From Acidobacteriota bacterium (GTDB lineage: Bacteria > Acidobacteriota > Terriglobia > Terriglobales > Acidobacteriaceae): DNA of 64,000 nucleotides. Where the stretch lies: assembly GCA_013289875.1 (NCBI GenBank), contig JABCZC010000024.1, positions 1-64,000 of the forward strand. The letters are read 5' to 3'. The notes beneath the pieces were generated by a model that saw only the letters and a program-made list of their open reading frames with translations, searched no databases and had not been told where the DNA came from. Shown here one piece after another: positions 63,126 to 64,000 of this stretch; positions within the stretch are counted from its first letter, which is position 1; every line of letters begins with the position of its first letter. Both the position numbers and the translations under genes were made by a program.

Positions 63126-64000
63126 ACACCACCGGAAGGCGAGAACCGATGACAGTAGTGGCAGAATCGGCTCTAGTTTGAAAATGATATGAGGCTCACA
63201 TCACTGGGCCTCACGATGATGGCGCGGCGACTGGAGGCGTAGCAGTAGACAGTAATCTCGGTGCAAAGGATCGGGGAAGTATGTCGCAACTAGCCTCCCA
63301 GCTAGTTGGTCTGTGAGTAGACCCGCAGGAACGCCATGACATCTTTATGAACAATTACACCCAGCACACATAAGCACTGGTCACTGGTCATGAAGCGATC
63401 AAGGACCTCGTGAAGATCTATGTTCAGTATCCCCCGCGCAAACAGCAGAGCCCATCGTACTCCGGCCCGATCACTCTTCGGCAGTATGAGCGGCTTCAGT
63501 TCGTCCGCGAATAACTCTAGATAGATGGAATCACGATCCCGATTCCTGCTGGGAACTAACCCCTCGGGTCCTATCCTCGCGACATCGGGCTCGACATCGC
63601 GATAAGTAAAAAGTGCCCGGAAGCGCACCTGTCACTTCGGGAGCGGACAATCAATGCCGCTCGCTATTCGTGTCGGATTGTCACCAAGTCCCCGGTAGAC
63701 ATGAAGATGACGAGATCTCGCTTGGCCTTCAGCGACGGAGAAAAAATGCTCCAACGGCATAAAGGGCTGCGTAAATTTTACGAGTCTCGTCCCTACTACA
63801 CAGACCTACTTGCGCCGCGCATTCGCCAGGCTGACACGCGGTACCAAAGGTAACAGTTACTAGCGAGGAATAGGCTTCTCAAACGCTGGACGGTTTTAGA
63901 CAATAAGTCTTGTAGGCGACTATTCTTCGCGAGAGACAGTCGGGGACTGGGCGATCTAAGCGGATTAACAGATGGCAGTCTCGATCTCACAACCGAGTTA
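63126..64000. other. 875 bases without a confident gene
   Basis: Contains one questionable minus-strand frame (63302-63628) and a short plus-strand frame of 50 codons at 63701-63853. Base composition is less GC-biased at third positions than in the rest of the window. A GAGGC/GCCTC stem lies near 63192-63213. Confidence 0.45.
63302..63628 (-). CDS. questionable hypothetical protein, 108 aa
   Basis: A GTG-started frame giving a soluble, mildly acidic product (e.g. IYLELFADELKPLILPKSDR; RFMTSDQCLCVLGVIVHKDV). No family, signal peptide or strong ribosome site is visible. Codon use is unlike the neighbours, with ATA, TTA, CTA and AGG used freely, so it is either non-coding or recently acquired. 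Listed at low confidence because no other gene explains this stretch. Confidence 0.25.
   Translation of the reverse strand: MRFRALFTYRDVEPDVARIGPEGLVPSRNRDRDSIYLELFADELKPLILPKSDRAGVRWALLFARGILNIDLHEVLDRFMTSDQCLCVLGVIVHKDVMAFLRVYSQTN

Noticed and set aside
63701-63853. 50-codon plus-strand frame beginning MKMTRSRLAFSDGE
   Set aside because: No ribosome site, no recognised family and atypical surroundings; too short to support.
1-64000. CRISPR array, prophage or transposon
   Set aside because: No regularly spaced repeats of CRISPR length, and no integrase, transposase or phage structural gene was recognised.

Overview
The window looks like a chromosomal segment of an acidobacterium, most likely class Terriglobia (Acidobacteriaceae-like). 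The evidence is the combination of a very long ADOP-type MacB/FtsX permease, two roughly 1150-residue Oar-like TonB-dependent receptors with an N-terminal carboxypeptidase-regulatory-like domain, a secreted S53 sedolisin, a propeller-type hybrid sensor kinase, and high GC with many tight same-strand gene pairs. No rRNA, tRNA, CRISPR array, integrase or transposase was recognised. Assignments come from reading the sequence and remembered family features; no database search was run.

Layout. 1-4034 (minus): five-gene operon of an ECF sigma factor, zinc-finger anti-sigma factor, B-box/TM2-like membrane protein, small membrane protein and a DUF4097 beta-repeat protein cut by the left edge; three of the products share a LiaF-like transmembrane hairpin, so this is probably an envelope-stress unit. 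4234-6761 (minus): STAS protein, small secreted Cys protein, GlgC, small hypothetical. 6860-13777 (plus): small membrane protein, acyl-CoA mutase large subunit, seven-haem c-type cytochrome, ADOP permease and an FMN split-barrel protein. 13780-18869: TyrRS (minus), an EF-G paralogue (plus) and a histidine kinase with a degenerate receiver (minus). 19198-28743: TolC-like protein, DUF5995 protein, two secreted minus-strand proteins including the S53 peptidase, an MFS-anchored three-gene run, and an RHH-like protein. 28882-39157 (minus): PEP carboxylase, ABC-F ATPase and a 1772-residue alpha-2-macroglobulin with an inserted carboxypeptidase-regulatory-like domain.

39366-50532 reads as a carbohydrate locus: a LacI-type palindrome, a TonB-dependent receptor, a secreted beta-helix protein, a clan GH-D-like glycosidase, then an FAH-family protein and a YjhG/YagF-type sugar-acid dehydratase (probable ATT start), and a divergent D-2-hydroxyacid dehydrogenase. 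A plausible reading is uptake and trimming of a plant glycan followed by non-phosphorylative aldonate breakdown.

50559-63125 is rich in signalling: two receiver-only proteins, a Crp/Fnr remnant, a second Oar-like receptor preceded by direct repeats spaced two helical turns apart, a DUF3300 protein with small secreted neighbours, and a propeller histidine kinase with its NarL-type regulator. A conserved sequence of about 45 bp lies upstream of both the DUF3300 gene and a six-Cys secreted protein gene on either side of this two-component pair, suggesting a shared regulon. The last 870 bases carry no confident gene and have a different codon flavour.
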